Shown: one piece after another, positions 24,791 to 34,828 of the stretch
Layout of the letters: each line of letters starts with the position of its first letter
Numbering within the stretch: the stretch's first letter is position 1
Assembly: GCA_018268675.1 (NCBI GenBank)
Contig: JAFDWB010000074.1
Coordinates: 1-64,000 of the forward strand
From: Actinomycetota bacterium
GTDB lineage: Bacteria > Actinomycetota > Thermoleophilia > Solirubrobacterales > 70-9
Length of the DNA: 64,000 nt
Reading direction: 5' to 3'
The notes under the pieces: generated by a model
Told to the model about the DNA's origin: nothing
Databases searched by the model: none
Seen by the model: only the letters and a program-made list of their open reading frames with translations
Made by a program: the position numbers and the translations under genes

Positions 24791-25231
24791 GGTCTCCAGC
24801 GGCTCGAGCTCGACGATCTCGAGCGGGCCCGGCGCCACCGGGGTCGGCTCCATCCCCGGATGGACGAAGCGGCGGAGGATCCCGCCTCGCTCGTAGCCGC
24901 GCGACACGAGCCAGGCTTCGGCGGCCTCCGTCCCCGGGCGATCGGTGGCGACCGAGACCAGATAGTCGACCTCCCGCAGGCGGATCCATTCGATCGCCGC
25001 GGAGAGGTGACCGCCGTCGACCGCGCCCGGCTCCGCCGCTCCCTGCACCAGGTTCATCAGGGTCACGTGCGGCAGGTCGCCGAAGACGGTCGCCAGGACC
25101 GGCCCGAAATGGCGGCGCCGGACATCCGCCTCCTCGACGGCGTCGTGCGGCGCGGCTCGCCACAGATCCTCCCTGAAGCGATGCTCGGCCGCGGCGACCG
25201 CGGCCCCGTCGTAAATACAGGTGCCACCCAT
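24791..25231 (-). pseudogene. 5' part of a GNAT-like acetyltransferase gene
   Basis: Starting ATG 25231, the frame reads AAAEHRFREDLWRAAPHDAV, then FGPVLATVFGDLPHVTLMNL, GGHLSAAIEWIRLREVDYLV and AAEAWLVSRGYERGGILRRF. I recognise this as the N-terminal, non-catalytic half of a two-lobed GNAT family common in this lineage. Just after IVELEPLETE the frame crosses into antisense of the prephenate-dehydratase-like fragment, so the catalytic C-terminal GNAT lobe is missing. Both fragments lose their 3' ends at the same point. Confidence 0.6.
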
Positions 25232-25341
25232 GGGCGTCCCTCCCTGTGCGCGCGTTTTTACCCCTGTCGGCGCTCCTCACCACTATAGGAAGAGAGAACT
25301 TGCGCATCAAGCGGCATTTCCTGTAACGGCCGCATGGACGA

Positions 25342-25369
25342 CGAAGGGCGGCCCGGAGGCCGCCCTTCG
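25342..25369. terminator. strong hairpin, probable bidirectional terminator
   Basis: CGAAGGGCGGCC and GGCCGCCCTTCG form a perfect 12-bp stem with a CGGA tetraloop. It lies downstream of the secreted-protein gene (stop 25407) and upstream of the truncated GNAT gene. There is no U-tract, as is usual for high-GC actinobacterial terminators. Confidence 0.65.
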
Positions 25370-25406
25370 GTACTGCGCTCTCGTCAGGAGAGCTTTGCCT
25401 TGAAGC

Positions 25407-26180
25407 TCAGGGCTTCGGCGTGCAGGCGCGGATGATTTCCGTCTGCGCCTGGGTCCCGTCTTCGAACTTGCCGAGCACGTGGACTTTCAGCTTCCCGTCC
25501 TGACAGGTGGAGCTGATCGGGTTCTTGCCCGCCACGTTCTTCTTGATCTTCAGGTTGAATTTCGTGATCGAGCCGCTGCCGCCGACGAGCTGCGGGATCT
25601 TCGCCACCGCGAGGGTGCCGAAGCGGCCGTGGTGGATCTTCGAGATGGTGACCGTGGTCACGATCGCGCCGGAGATCGGGTTGGAGAAGAAGGCGTGGAT
25701 GTACATCGTCGCCTTGCCGCCCTTTTCGCCGCCGCTGAAGACGAGGATCTTCGAGTTGACGTTGATCGGCCGCTGTTCGGCCAGGGCCACTTCGGCGGTC
25801 GCCTGACCGGTCCCGATCAGGGCCGACTTACAGGCCTTTTCGGCGGCGGCCGTGTCGGTCGCCTGCAGCTTGCCGAGCTTGCAGGTCGGGATGCCCTTCA
25901 GGTGCACCTGGCCCGCCTTGTCGGCTTCGAGGATCACTTCGCGGACCGCGGGCGGATGGGACCCGTCGGCCTCTTTGATTTCGCCCGAGGCCTTGAGTTC
26001 GATCGGCGTCTGCTTGGTCTTCGACAGCGCCGTCGGGCTGAAGCCGCCGTTCGCCGTCAGTTCGAGGTTGCCGACTTTCACCGTGACCGGGGTTTCGCCG
26101 CCCGCCGCGGTCGCGATCCCGACGACCGAGACGGCGATCAACGCCCCCAACGCGAGAACCATCAGCACGTGTTTGCGCAT
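25407..26180 (-). CDS. secreted protein of a lineage-typical family
   Basis: 257 residues from ATG 26180. The signal peptide is MRKHVLMVLALGALIAVSVV ending near GIATAAGG. The mature protein is beta-rich and basic: VKVGNLELTANGGFSPTALS, then PIELKASGEIKEADGSHPPA, with an STCQDGKLKVHV strand near the end and a conserved-looking C-terminal RACTP. Four cysteines (PTCK, KACK, STCQ, RACT) could form two disulfides. Proteins with this opening recur in large paralogous sets in Solirubrobacterales, as I recall, and have no known function. The earlier in-frame start (26270) would precede the signal peptide and is rejected. Confidence 0.75.
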   Translation of the reverse strand: MRKHVLMVLALGALIAVSVVGIATAAGGETPVTVKVGNLELTANGGFSPTALSKTKQTPIELKASGEIKEADGSHPPAVREVILEADKAGQVHLKGIPTCKLGKLQATDTAAAEKACKSALIGTGQATAEVALAEQRPINVNSKILVFSGGEKGGKATMYIHAFFSNPISGAIVTTVTISKIHHGRFGTLAVAKIPQLVGGSGSITKFNLKIKKNVAGKNPISSTCQDGKLKVHVLGKFEDGTQAQTEIIRACTPKP

Positions 26181-26390
26181 ATCCCTATATCTCTCCTTTG
26201 CGGTCTGCCCATCTGGGGTCGACCGTCGAAACTTTGCGTGAAACCGTGGAACGGTTCCTGCGCGGGTCAACCTATACCACCAGCCCGCACTGCATAAACA
26301 CGTCGGTCGGCTGAAAAGAGCGGTCCGCTTGCCGCTTTCGGTACGCGCCTTATCCGATCGGGCGCCGCCGCGCCGCGTCCCGTGAGGCCG

Positions 26391-27803
<1,413 letters not shown>

Positions 27804-27839
27804 TCAGGAGCAGGTGCAGCACGGTGTTACACTCGCCTC

Positions 27840-28130
27840 GTGCCGACCACCCGTCCCCGCCACACGATCACCGAGACGCCTTCTGTGCAGGCCGCGCTGG
27901 ACAAGCTGCGCACTCGACTGGGAGACGCCGAGCAGATCGACTTCGGTGAGCTGGTCATGCTCGGGGCCCAGGTCAAAGAGCGCCGGCTGGCCGGTCGAAG
28001 CGAGGCGGCGCGCCGGGCGCGCCGGGAGATGATCGACTGGATACTGAACGGCACCGGACCCAAAGTCGACGTCGATGCGGCAGACGAGGTCAAGCACCTC
28101 GGCCTGATCGCTCGATACGACGACGCGTAG
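27840..28130 (+). CDS. VapB-type antitoxin
   Basis: A 96-residue protein from GTG 27840. The N-terminal part RHTITETPSVQAALDKLRTR with IDFGELVMLGAQV is the pattern of antitoxins that precede PIN toxins in actinobacteria. The C-terminal part (MIDWILNGTGPKVDVDAADE) would contact the toxin. It is separated from the PIN gene by one base. Unlike the VapBC pair at 3.4-4.0 kb, both partners here look intact. Confidence 0.72.
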   Translation: MPTTRPRHTITETPSVQAALDKLRTRLGDAEQIDFGELVMLGAQVKERRLAGRSEAARRARREMIDWILNGTGPKVDVDAADEVKHLGLIARYDDA

Positions 28131-28131
28131 C

Positions 28132-28551
28132 GTGCTGCTGATCGACAACTCAGCCTGGTCGCGACTGCTCTCCGGCGCAGTGCCGCAAGTCCGCGCCAAC
28201 GTGGTGGTCGAAATGCTCGACGCCGATGAGGTCGCCACCTGTCTGCCGTTCTTGCTGGAGGCTGGCTACTCGGCGCGGTCGGCGGCAGACCATGAGCAGA
28301 GCATGGATCGACTCGGCACCTTGCCGTCCGTATCCATCGATTCCGAAATCGAGGCAACCGCGCGCAAAGCGCAACGCGAGCTCGCCGCGGTCGGACACCA
28401 CCGCCTCTCGCCGATCGACCTGATGATCGCCGCCTGCGCCCACGAGGCCGAATACGGGGTCCTTCACTACGACCGCGACTACGACGTGATCGCCGAGCAC
28501 ACCAGCCTCAACTTCGAGAGCCTCTGGGTCGCGCCGTCGGGAACGCTTTAG
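28132..28551 (+). CDS. vapC: VapC-type PIN-domain ribonuclease toxin
   Basis: A 139-residue PIN protein from GTG 28132. The four acidic positions are visible: Asp5 in MLLIDNSAWSRLL, Glu43 in FLLEAGYSA, Asp96 in RLSPIDLMIAACAHEA, and Asp114 or Asp116 in LHYDRDYDVIAE. Such enzymes cut tRNA or rRNA when the antitoxin is degraded. The gene directly follows its antitoxin and its stop overlaps that of the convergent dnaC-like gene by 4 nt. Confidence 0.88.
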   Translation: MLLIDNSAWSRLLSGAVPQVRANVVVEMLDADEVATCLPFLLEAGYSARSAADHEQSMDRLGTLPSVSIDSEIEATARKAQRELAAVGHHRLSPIDLMIAACAHEAEYGVLHYDRDYDVIAEHTSLNFESLWVAPSGTL

Positions 28552-29303
28552 GCGACCGTGGAATAGGTTGCGTAGCGTCGGTCGCCGCCTTCCAAACGCA
28601 GGGTGTGGCACATCTGGCTGAGACGCGAGACGGTGCGAGCGCCGATCTGCTCCTCAAGTTTCTCATGGTCGAGATTGGTGGTGATAAGCACCGAGCGCTC
28701 GGTCTCGTAGCGCTCGTTGACGAGGGCGTAGAGCTGCTCGAGCACCCAGTCGGAGCGTTTCTCGGCGCCGAGGTCATCGATGTGGAGGAGGTCGACCGAG
28801 GTGAGCTTGTCGAAGAGCGACAGATAGGAGTCGCCGCCCGGTTCGGAGTCGTAGGTGCGGCGAATGCGTGCGAGGAGTTTCGGCAGCGAGTAGATCGCGA
28901 CGCTCCTGCCCTCCTCCAGGGCCGCCTTCGAGATCAGCATCGCGAGCGTCGTCTTCCCGGTCCCGGTGTCGCCATATATCCACAGGCCGCGCCCATCGGC
29001 GAGCCGAGCATCGAGATCCTCGACGAAAGCACGTACTTCGTTGATGACCAACTTGGTCTGCAGGTCGCGAGCCATGTCGGAGACCGGCGGGCGGTCGAAG
29101 GAGACGCCGCGGTAGCGAGCCGGGATCACCGAGGAGATGCCGCGGTTGTGACCGCGCGCGAGCCGCTCGGCGCGGCAGTCGCAGGGGCGGGCGACGTCTT
29201 CGGGGCCGAGGATCCAGCCGGAGCCGTCGCAGATCCCCAGCGTGCAGACCTGGTCGCGGAAGGGTTCGGAGCGGGCGATCGCGGGCCCGCGGCGCTCGGC
29301 CAT
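28548..29303 (-). CDS. DnaC/DnaI-like helicase loader ATPase
   Basis: 251 residues. The N-terminal ~50 residues carry a Cys cluster (CTLGICDGSGW, then RPCDCRAERLARGH) that could bind zinc, as in DnaI. The AAA+ part has Walker A IYGDTGTGKTTLAMLISKAA, Walker B LLHIDDLGAEKRSDW, sensor 1 SVLITTNLDHEKL and the arginine-finger region ARTVSRLSQMC. It starts on the last base of the dnaB stop (TGATG), so loader and helicase are co-translated. This context favours a replicative loader over an IS21-type IstB. Confidence 0.86.
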   Translation of the reverse strand: MAERRGPAIARSEPFRDQVCTLGICDGSGWILGPEDVARPCDCRAERLARGHNRGISSVIPARYRGVSFDRPPVSDMARDLQTKLVINEVRAFVEDLDARLADGRGLWIYGDTGTGKTTLAMLISKAALEEGRSVAIYSLPKLLARIRRTYDSEPGGDSYLSLFDKLTSVDLLHIDDLGAEKRSDWVLEQLYALVNERYETERSVLITTNLDHEKLEEQIGARTVSRLSQMCHTLRLEGGDRRYATYSTVA

Positions 29304-30730
29304 CAGAATTCCGGCCCCGCCGCGGCGGCCTCGTCGTAGGGCGGCGGGTCTTCGCCGACCGGTTGTTCGATCGGCGCGTCCTGGCCGCTGTAGTCGGCGA
29401 ACTTCGGGTAGCGGTCGAGGAAGACCAGGTCTTTGGTCGCGATCGGGCCGTTCCTGTGCTTGGCGATGATCAGGTTGGCGAGGCCGTCCGGCTCCTCGTC
29501 GGGGTCGCGGTAGTAGTCGGCCCGGTAGAGGAACGCGACCAGGTCGGCGTCCTGCTCGATCTGCCCCGACTCGCGCAGGTCCGACAGCTGCGGCTTCGGC
29601 GGCGAGCGCTGCTCGGGGGCGCGGGAGAGCTGCGAGATCGCCATCACCGGCACCTGGAGCTCACGGGCGAGGATCTTGAGGCCGCGGCTGATCTGGCCGA
29701 CCTGCTCGACCCGGTTGGCGCGCGGGTCGTCGGAGCGCATCAGCTGCATGTAGTCGAGGATGATCAGGCCGAGCCCGCCGCGTTCCTGTTCCTGCGCGTG
29801 GAGGCGGCGCGCCTTCGCCCGCAGGTCGAGGATGCCGAGGTCGGAGGAGTCGTCGAACCAGAGCGGCGCGTTTTCGAGTTCGTTGGCCGCCCGCAGCACC
29901 TTCGGCCAGTCGCGCTGGTTGACCTGCCCTTTGCGCAGTTTGTCGCCAGGGATGCGCGCGCGGCAGGCGATGAAGCGCTGCGCGAGCTCGACCTCCGACA
30001 TCTCGAGCGAGAAGAAGGCGACCGGCTTGTTGCGCTTGACGGCGACGTTTTCGGCGATGTTGGCGACCAGCGCCGACTTTCCCATGGCCGGGCGTGCGGC
30101 GATGATGATCAGGTTGCCGGGCTGGAAGCCGCCCGTCACGGCGTCGATGTCGCGGAAGCCGGAGGGGGTGCCGGTCAGTTCCATCTCGCCGGTGGAGAGC
30201 TTCTCCAGGCGGTCGACCTCGTCGTGGAGGATGTCGCCGAGGATGCGGAAGTCGGAGGCCTGCTCTTTGTGGGCGACTTCGAAGAGGAGTTTCTCGGCCC
30301 GCTCGGAGAGTTCGCGCGGCTCGCCGTCGCGCTCGTTGACCCAGCCCTGGATTTCCTGGCCCGCGCCGAGGAGGCGGCGGAGGAGCGAGTTCTGCTGGAC
30401 GATCTCGGCGTAGTGCTTGGCGTTGCCGGCGGCGGGGACCTTGGCGGCGAGCTCGGAGACGTAGTGTTTGCCGCCCGCCTCGTCGATCCGGTTGCGCTGG
30501 GTGAGGGCCTCGGCGACGGAGAGCTCGTCGACCGGCTTCGAGGTGGCGTAGAGGTCATGGATCGCTTCGAAGATCGCCCGGTGGCGGTCGAGGTAGAAGT
30601 CGGCGGCGTTGAGCTTCACCTCGTCGATGACGCGGGTCAGGGTCGGCTCGGCGACCAGCATCGCGCCGAGGACGGACTCCTCGGCCTCGATGTTCTGCGG
30701 GGGGACGTGGGGCGCCGGGGACGGAGGCAT
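29303..30730 (-). CDS. dnaB: replicative DNA helicase DnaB
   Basis: 475 residues. The N-terminal domain starts PPQNIEAEESVLGAMLVAEP, the standard DnaB opening. The RecA-like motor domain has Walker A LIIIAARPAMGKSALVANIA, then FFSLEMSEVELAQRFIACRA, Walker B LGLIILDYMQLMR and MAISQLSRAPEQR. It unwinds DNA as a hexamer at the fork. No intein interrupts it. It follows rplI in the usual bacterial order and is coupled to the loader gene. The stretch 30731-30936 upstream has no gene. Confidence 0.97.
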   Translation of the reverse strand: MPPSPAPHVPPQNIEAEESVLGAMLVAEPTLTRVIDEVKLNAADFYLDRHRAIFEAIHDLYATSKPVDELSVAEALTQRNRIDEAGGKHYVSELAAKVPAAGNAKHYAEIVQQNSLLRRLLGAGQEIQGWVNERDGEPRELSERAEKLLFEVAHKEQASDFRILGDILHDEVDRLEKLSTGEMELTGTPSGFRDIDAVTGGFQPGNLIIIAARPAMGKSALVANIAENVAVKRNKPVAFFSLEMSEVELAQRFIACRARIPGDKLRKGQVNQRDWPKVLRAANELENAPLWFDDSSDLGILDLRAKARRLHAQEQERGGLGLIILDYMQLMRSDDPRANRVEQVGQISRGLKILARELQVPVMAISQLSRAPEQRSPPKPQLSDLRESGQIEQDADLVAFLYRADYYRDPDEEPDGLANLIIAKHRNGPIATKDLVFLDRYPKFADYSGQDAPIEQPVGEDPPPYDEAAAAGPEF

Positions 30731-30936
30731 CAGGGATTAGGGATAGACGGTGGGGCGGCGGCAAGCGGGGGGTGCCGGGGACGGGCACCGATCAAACCAA
30801 AGGCGGGACGCGGGTCGGGAGGCCGACGGTGCAAATACGTGAAAAAGAAGTCGACGCTTCGGTCACCGAACTGCGGCAGTTGCGACACGCGTCCAGGTGA
30901 GGCGATCCAGCCGGCGCCGCCACGCGGCGCGGCGGG

Positions 30937-31389
30937 CTATTTCTCCTCGCTGATGATCGTCTTGACCGCGGCGACGTTGCCGTCGCCGAGATCGATCTCG
31001 ACCATGAAGGTGCCGAGTTCGCGCAGCGGCTGCTCGAGCTTGACTTTGCGTTTGTCGATCCGTAGGTCGCGTGCCTCGCGCAGGGCGTCGACGATCTGCT
31101 GCGGGCCGACCGAGCCGAAGAGGTGACCGTCCTCGCCGGCGCGCTCGTGGATCGTGAGCACGGTTTTGGACAGCAGGCCGGCGGCTTCGGCTTCGCGGGC
31201 GACGCGGGCGGCGGCGGCACGCTCGGCGGCCTCCATCCGGCGCTGCGCTTCCTCGAGCGCGCCCGGGGTCGCCGGCTGCGCCAGCTTGCGTGGCATCAGG
31301 TAGTTGCGCAGGTATCCGGGGGCGACGTCGACGGCTTCGCCGCGCCCGCCGAGGTTCTCGACGTCGGCCAGCAGGATCGCCTGTGCCAT
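30937..31389 (-). CDS. rplI: 50S ribosomal protein bL9
   Basis: 150 residues. The N-terminal rRNA-binding domain is diagnostic: [20 protein letters not shown], then DVAPGYLRNYLMPRKLAQPA. A long connecting helix (residues ~45-75) leads to the C-terminal domain with HERAGEDGHLFGSVGPQQIV. It is encoded directly after rpsR with a TGATG overlap. Confidence 0.97.
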   Translation of the reverse strand: MAQAILLADVENLGGRGEAVDVAPGYLRNYLMPRKLAQPATPGALEEAQRRMEAAERAAAARVAREAEAAGLLSKTVLTIHERAGEDGHLFGSVGPQQIVDALREARDLRIDKRKVKLEQPLRELGTFMVEIDLGDGNVAAVKTIISEEK

Positions 31390-31658
31390 CAGCGCTCTCC
31401 GACGTAGGGCAGGAGCGCGATTTCGCGCGCCCGCTTCACGGCCACCGAGAGCTGACGCTGGTGGGCGCGGGAGAGGCCGGTGACCCGACGGCCGCGCGTC
31501 TTCCCCTTGTCGGAGAGGAAGCGGCGCAGGAGGTTCAGGTCCTTGTAATCGACGACTTCGGAGTTGACCCGCGTGTATTTGCGGGGACGGGCGCGATCGG
31601 CGCCGCGGCGGCCACGGCGGGCGCCTCCGGTCGAAGAAGTCTCACGGGCACGGGGCAT
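31389..31658 (-). CDS. rpsR: 30S ribosomal protein bS18
   Basis: 89 residues. The core is [20 protein letters not shown], then [20 protein letters not shown] and the ending [12 protein letters not shown], the standard S18 sequence. The N-terminus is an Arg/Gly-rich extension of about 25 residues. There is no zinc-binding Cys pair, so it is the Cys-minus form, often zinc-independent. It lies between ssb and rplI. Confidence 0.96.
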   Translation of the reverse strand: MPRARETSSTGGARRGRRGADRARPRKYTRVNSEVVDYKDLNLLRRFLSDKGKTRGRRVTGLSRAHQRQLSVAVKRAREIALLPYVGER

Positions 31659-31743
31659 AAGCGACGGCGAAGACTACAGGTAAGCGACGGCCGGCGCCTT
31701 CGCGCCGACCGATTGACTTGCTACGTGTGCCTGGGGACCGACC

Positions 31744-32241
31744 TCAGAACGGGATGTCGTCTTCTTGCCCGCCGCCGGTCGACACCGGGCCGAAGTCCGA
31801 TTCGTCGGCGGGCACGTCGCTGGGCGGGGGGTTGTATGGCTGCTGCGGCTGTTGCTGCTGGGGCTGGCCGCCGCCGTTCGGGGCGCCGCCACCGCCGTCG
31901 CGCGAGCCGAGGAATTGGACGGTGTTGGCGATGATCTGGACCGCCTGGCGTTTGCCGCCACCCTCCTTGGCCTCCCATTCGCGCCAGTCGAGCCGGCCTT
32001 CGATCGCCACCGGCCGCCCGCGTGACAGGTAGGTGGCGCAGTTGTCGGCCTGGGCGCCGAAGACGACGACGTTGAAGAAGTTGGCCTTGTCCTCCCACTG
32101 CCCGGTCTGAGCATTTTTGCGCCGGCCGTTGACAGCCACGCGCAACTCGCAAACGGAGGTCCCGCCGCCGGTGCTGCGCAGTTCAGGATCCTGCGTGAGG
32201 TTCCCGGTGATGACCACCACGTTCACGTTCGAAGCTGCCAA
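31744..32241 (-). CDS. ssb: single-stranded DNA-binding protein
   Basis: 165 residues from TTG 32241, with GGAGTGAA as ribosome binding site. The OB-fold occupies residues 1-105: NVNVVVITGNLTQDPELRST, then FFNVVVFGAQADNCATYLSR and GRPVAIEGRLDWREWEAKEG. A flexible Gly/Gln/Pro linker follows, and the acidic tip EDDIPF that recruits partner proteins. It coats single-stranded DNA in replication and repair. Confidence 0.96.
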   Translation of the reverse strand: MAASNVNVVVITGNLTQDPELRSTGGGTSVCELRVAVNGRRKNAQTGQWEDKANFFNVVVFGAQADNCATYLSRGRPVAIEGRLDWREWEAKEGGGKRQAVQIIANTVQFLGSRDGGGGAPNGGGQPQQQQPQQPYNPPPSDVPADESDFGPVSTGGGQEDDIPF

Positions 32242-32383
32242 GAGAGTTCACTCCTCTGGATTCGTTGTTGACTTCCAGTCTAGGCGCGGGGACGGCGCGA
32301 CTCTCCCCCCTGGCGGGGAGGGATATTGCGGAAAGAGCGGGAGCGGCGGTGACGCGACGGGAGTGATGCGAACGAGGGGGGCG
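32242..32383. other. rpsF-ssb gap with G-rich hairpin
   Basis: The gap holds CTCCCCCC/GGGGAGG at about 32313-32332, a small stable hairpin that could attenuate read-through from rpsF. Nearer ssb the minus strand reads TAGACT, a plausible -10 box, without a clear -35. ssb may thus have its own promoter. Confidence 0.35.
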
Positions 32384-32800
32384 CTACTCGCCGGCGGGCT
32401 CGACGGCCTCGGCCGGGCGATCCTCGCGGGCGCCGGGGCCGGTAGGGGCGCCGGTCCGCTCGCGCGGGCCGGGAGCGGCGACCGCGGGCGGCACGATCGT
32501 CGGCGTGCCCGGCTCGACTTTGAAGATGCGGAAGCGCAGGACGCCGTCGGCGATCTTCAGTTCGTGGTCGAGCGTGTCGAGCAGGTCGGTCGGCGCCTCG
32601 AAGCGGAACCAACGGTAGTCGGCCTCGGTGCGGCGGTTGATCTCGTAGGCCATCTTGCGCAGCCCCCAGGTGTTCTCCTGCTGGAGGTTGCCGGCGGCCT
32701 CGATCTGGCCGCGCGCCTGCTGCGCCAGGGCATCCCTGGCGGGCGCGTCCAGCTGGGGATCCAGCATCAGCACAAGCTCGTATTCACGTGGTGCGGCCAA
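32384..32800 (-). CDS. rpsF: 30S ribosomal protein bS6
   Basis: 138 residues. REYELVLMLDPQLDAPARDA opens the S6 ferredoxin-like fold. WGLRKMAYEINRRTEADYRW and ADGVLRFRIFKVEPGTPTIV complete it by residue ~100. A 35-residue Pro/Gly/acidic tail follows. It is the first gene of the rpsF-ssb-rpsR-rplI-dnaB-loader series on this strand. Confidence 0.95.
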   Translation of the reverse strand: MAAPREYELVLMLDPQLDAPARDALAQQARGQIEAAGNLQQENTWGLRKMAYEINRRTEADYRWFRFEAPTDLLDTLDHELKIADGVLRFRIFKVEPGTPTIVPPAVAAPGPRERTGAPTGPGAREDRPAEAVEPAGE

Positions 32801-32823
32801 AGCGACGGAGGACTATAGCGGGG

Positions 32824-33279
32824 TCAGTGCGGAGTGAACTCCTCGCTCCCGTCCCCAGGCACGGATGGGGGCGCCGGCGGGGGTTCCGGAAGCGGTGTCG
32901 GTGGCGGTTCGGGCGGCGGTGGCGGGACGTATTCCGGGACCCGGGGAGGAGGCGATTCGACCGCCTTCGGGCGCCGTCGGCGCGCTCGGGAACCGATCGT
33001 CGCGGTCGCGGCCGGGGCGTCCTGGACGACGGCTCGCCGCCGCGCCTTCGGCTTCTCCCGCCGCGGGCGTGGAGCTCGCTTCGCGGTGACCGGCGCCGGC
33101 ACTCGCTCCACCTGCACCGCCTCTCGCCTCACCGTCCGCGGCAGCCCGACGTCGGCGCCGAGCGGCGGCGGCTCCGGCGCCCGCACCAGGCCCGGCAGCA
33201 GCCGGAGGGCGACCGCCGCGACCGCGACGATCGCCGCCGCCCGCGCCACCCCGCGCCACCTGATCCGCACGCCGTCCAT
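32824..33279 (-). CDS. membrane-anchored proline-rich protein, function unknown
   Basis: 151 residues. One N-terminal membrane helix (ARAAAIVAVAAVALRLLPGL, residues ~12-32) is followed by a basic stretch (APRPRREKPKARRRAV). A long Pro-rich tail (YVPPPPPEPPPTPLPEPPP) then ends GDGSEEFTPH. The layout suggests a wall-spanning or periplasmic spacer. It lies just upstream of rpsF but is separated by a different product type. Low-complexity composition makes homology assignment unsafe. Confidence 0.6.
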   Translation of the reverse strand: MDGVRIRWRGVARAAAIVAVAAVALRLLPGLVRAPEPPPLGADVGLPRTVRREAVQVERVPAPVTAKRAPRPRREKPKARRRAVVQDAPAATATIGSRARRRRPKAVESPPPRVPEYVPPPPPEPPPTPLPEPPPAPPSVPGDGSEEFTPH

Positions 33280-33321
33280 CCCCGCCCAAGGGGTCGGAGA
33301 CCGGGATCTCTCCCCCCGTCG

Positions 33322-34791
33322 CTAGGAAGACGCCCGCGCGGCGCGGGCCTTTTCGATGTCGGCGAGCTGGTCGTCGACCCAGTCGCCGGGGTTGCGGGAG
33401 AAGATGATCCTGCGCAGGCCCTCCGCCCATTCGGCCTTCCGCTCCGGGTCCATGGTCAGGGCGCGGTAGATCGCGTCGGACTGCTCCTGGATGTCGAACG
33501 GGTTGACCGTGATCACCCAGTCCCAGAGCTCCTGGTGGGAGCCGGTGTTCTCGGAGAGCATGAGGACGCCGTCGCGGGTGTTGACCGCGGGCGCCTCCTT
33601 GGCGACCAGGTTCATCCCGTCGAAGATCGCGTTCACCATCAGCAGGTCGTAGTGCTTGTAGCGGGCGACCGCGTCGGCGAAGTTCTCGTAGATGCGGAGG
33701 TCGATCGGCATCCAGTCGGTGGTCCCGTGGCGGTGGTTGACGACGGCGACGAGCGCTTCGATCCGCTCGCGGTACTCCGCGTACTCCGGCACGTCCTGGC
33801 GCGACGGTTGCAGGTGGGCGATGAAGGTCACCTGTTCGCGGAACTCCGGGTGCTGGGTGAGGAAGGTGTCGAAGGCGGTGAAGCCGCGCAGCACGTTCTT
33901 CGAGAGGTCGGCGCGGTCGACGCGGATGATCAGGTAGCGCCGCCGCCGCTCCAGCACCTCGCGCTCGGCCTCCGCCACCGCGCTCGAGGCCGCCGCCCGC
34001 TGCAGTCGCTCGGCGTCGATCCCCAGCGGGTAGGCGCGGGTCAGCGTGGTGTGGCCGCGGTAGGTGACCTCGCCCGCGGCGTAGTCGACATGGGTGCCGT
34101 CGAGCAGTTCGTCGCAGCAGCGCAGGAAGTTGATCGAGTAGGCGTGGGTGTGGAAGCCGACGATGTCGTTGGCGAGCATCCCCTCGAAGAGCGCTTCGCG
34201 GATCCGTCCCGGCAGCACCCGCCAGCTGTCGGGCTGGGACCAGGGGATGTGGACGAAATGGTGGAGGAAGACGTCGGGACGCTCGGCGCGGATCATCCCC
34301 GGCGCCGTGTAGAGGTGGTAGTCGTGGAGCATCACCAGGGGTTCGTCCTGGCCCTCGATCTGCCCCACCACGGCGCGCGCGATGTCGCCGTTGACCTGCT
34401 GGTAGCCGTGGTCCCAGGCGTCGAGCTCCTCCTGGCGGATGTCCGGCGCGTTGGAGAGGTCCCAGAGGTAGTGCTGGATGAACCAGAGGATCGGGTTGGC
34501 GATCACGTTGTAGAAGCGGTCGTAGGCGCGCGGTTCGGACTCGACCATCAGCACCCGGTAGTCGATCCCGTCGATCTCGATGTCGACCGGGCCGCCCTCC
34601 TCTTCGGAGACGATCACGTCCTCTTCGGTCATCGCCGAGGCGATCCAGAGGGCGTTGCGGTGGGAGACGAGGCCCGAGAGCGCGGTCACCAGGCCGCCGC
34701 CGCCGCGGCGCACCGTGCGGTTGCCGTCCCCGTCGCGCTCGAAGTGGGCGGGACCGCGGTTGGAGACGATGATCAACGGCGCGTCGCTCAT
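33322..34791 (-). CDS. otsA: alpha,alpha-trehalose-phosphate synthase (GT20)
   Basis: 489 residues, GT-B fold. LIIVSNRGPAHFERDGDGNR and GGGGLVTALSGLVSHRNALW form the glucose-6-phosphate site. LVMLHDYHLYTAPGMIRAER and FVHIPWSQPDSWRVLPGRIR, then NDIVGFHTHAYSINFLRCC are family landmarks. Near the C-terminus KEAPAVNTRDGVLMLSENTG corresponds to the nucleotide-sugar site. It makes trehalose-6-phosphate from a nucleotide-glucose and glucose-6-phosphate. No otsB phosphatase is next to it; the upstream gene is TreT. Both probably serve desiccation or osmotic tolerance. Confidence 0.9.
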   Translation of the reverse strand: MSDAPLIIVSNRGPAHFERDGDGNRTVRRGGGGLVTALSGLVSHRNALWIASAMTEEDVIVSEEEGGPVDIEIDGIDYRVLMVESEPRAYDRFYNVIANPILWFIQHYLWDLSNAPDIRQEELDAWDHGYQQVNGDIARAVVGQIEGQDEPLVMLHDYHLYTAPGMIRAERPDVFLHHFVHIPWSQPDSWRVLPGRIREALFEGMLANDIVGFHTHAYSINFLRCCDELLDGTHVDYAAGEVTYRGHTTLTRAYPLGIDAERLQRAAASSAVAEAEREVLERRRRYLIIRVDRADLSKNVLRGFTAFDTFLTQHPEFREQVTFIAHLQPSRQDVPEYAEYRERIEALVAVVNHRHGTTDWMPIDLRIYENFADAVARYKHYDLLMVNAIFDGMNLVAKEAPAVNTRDGVLMLSENTGSHQELWDWVITVNPFDIQEQSDAIYRALTMDPERKAEWAEGLRRIIFSRNPGDWVDDQLADIEKARAARASS

Positions 34792-34828
34792 CGCCCGGGA
34801 AGGTTACGGGAGCGGTGGCGGAGGCGGC

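Noticed and set aside
28548-29303. IstB subunit of an IS21-type insertion sequence
   Set aside because: The ATPase domain alone would allow this, but there is no IstA transposase or terminal inverted repeat, the gene is coupled to dnaB, and it has a DnaI-like Cys cluster.
30731-30936. RNA gene or small ORF in the rplI-dnaB gap
   Set aside because: I find only a GC-rich imperfect hairpin after the rplI stop (near 30910-30935) and no convincing RNA fold, promoter or coding frame.
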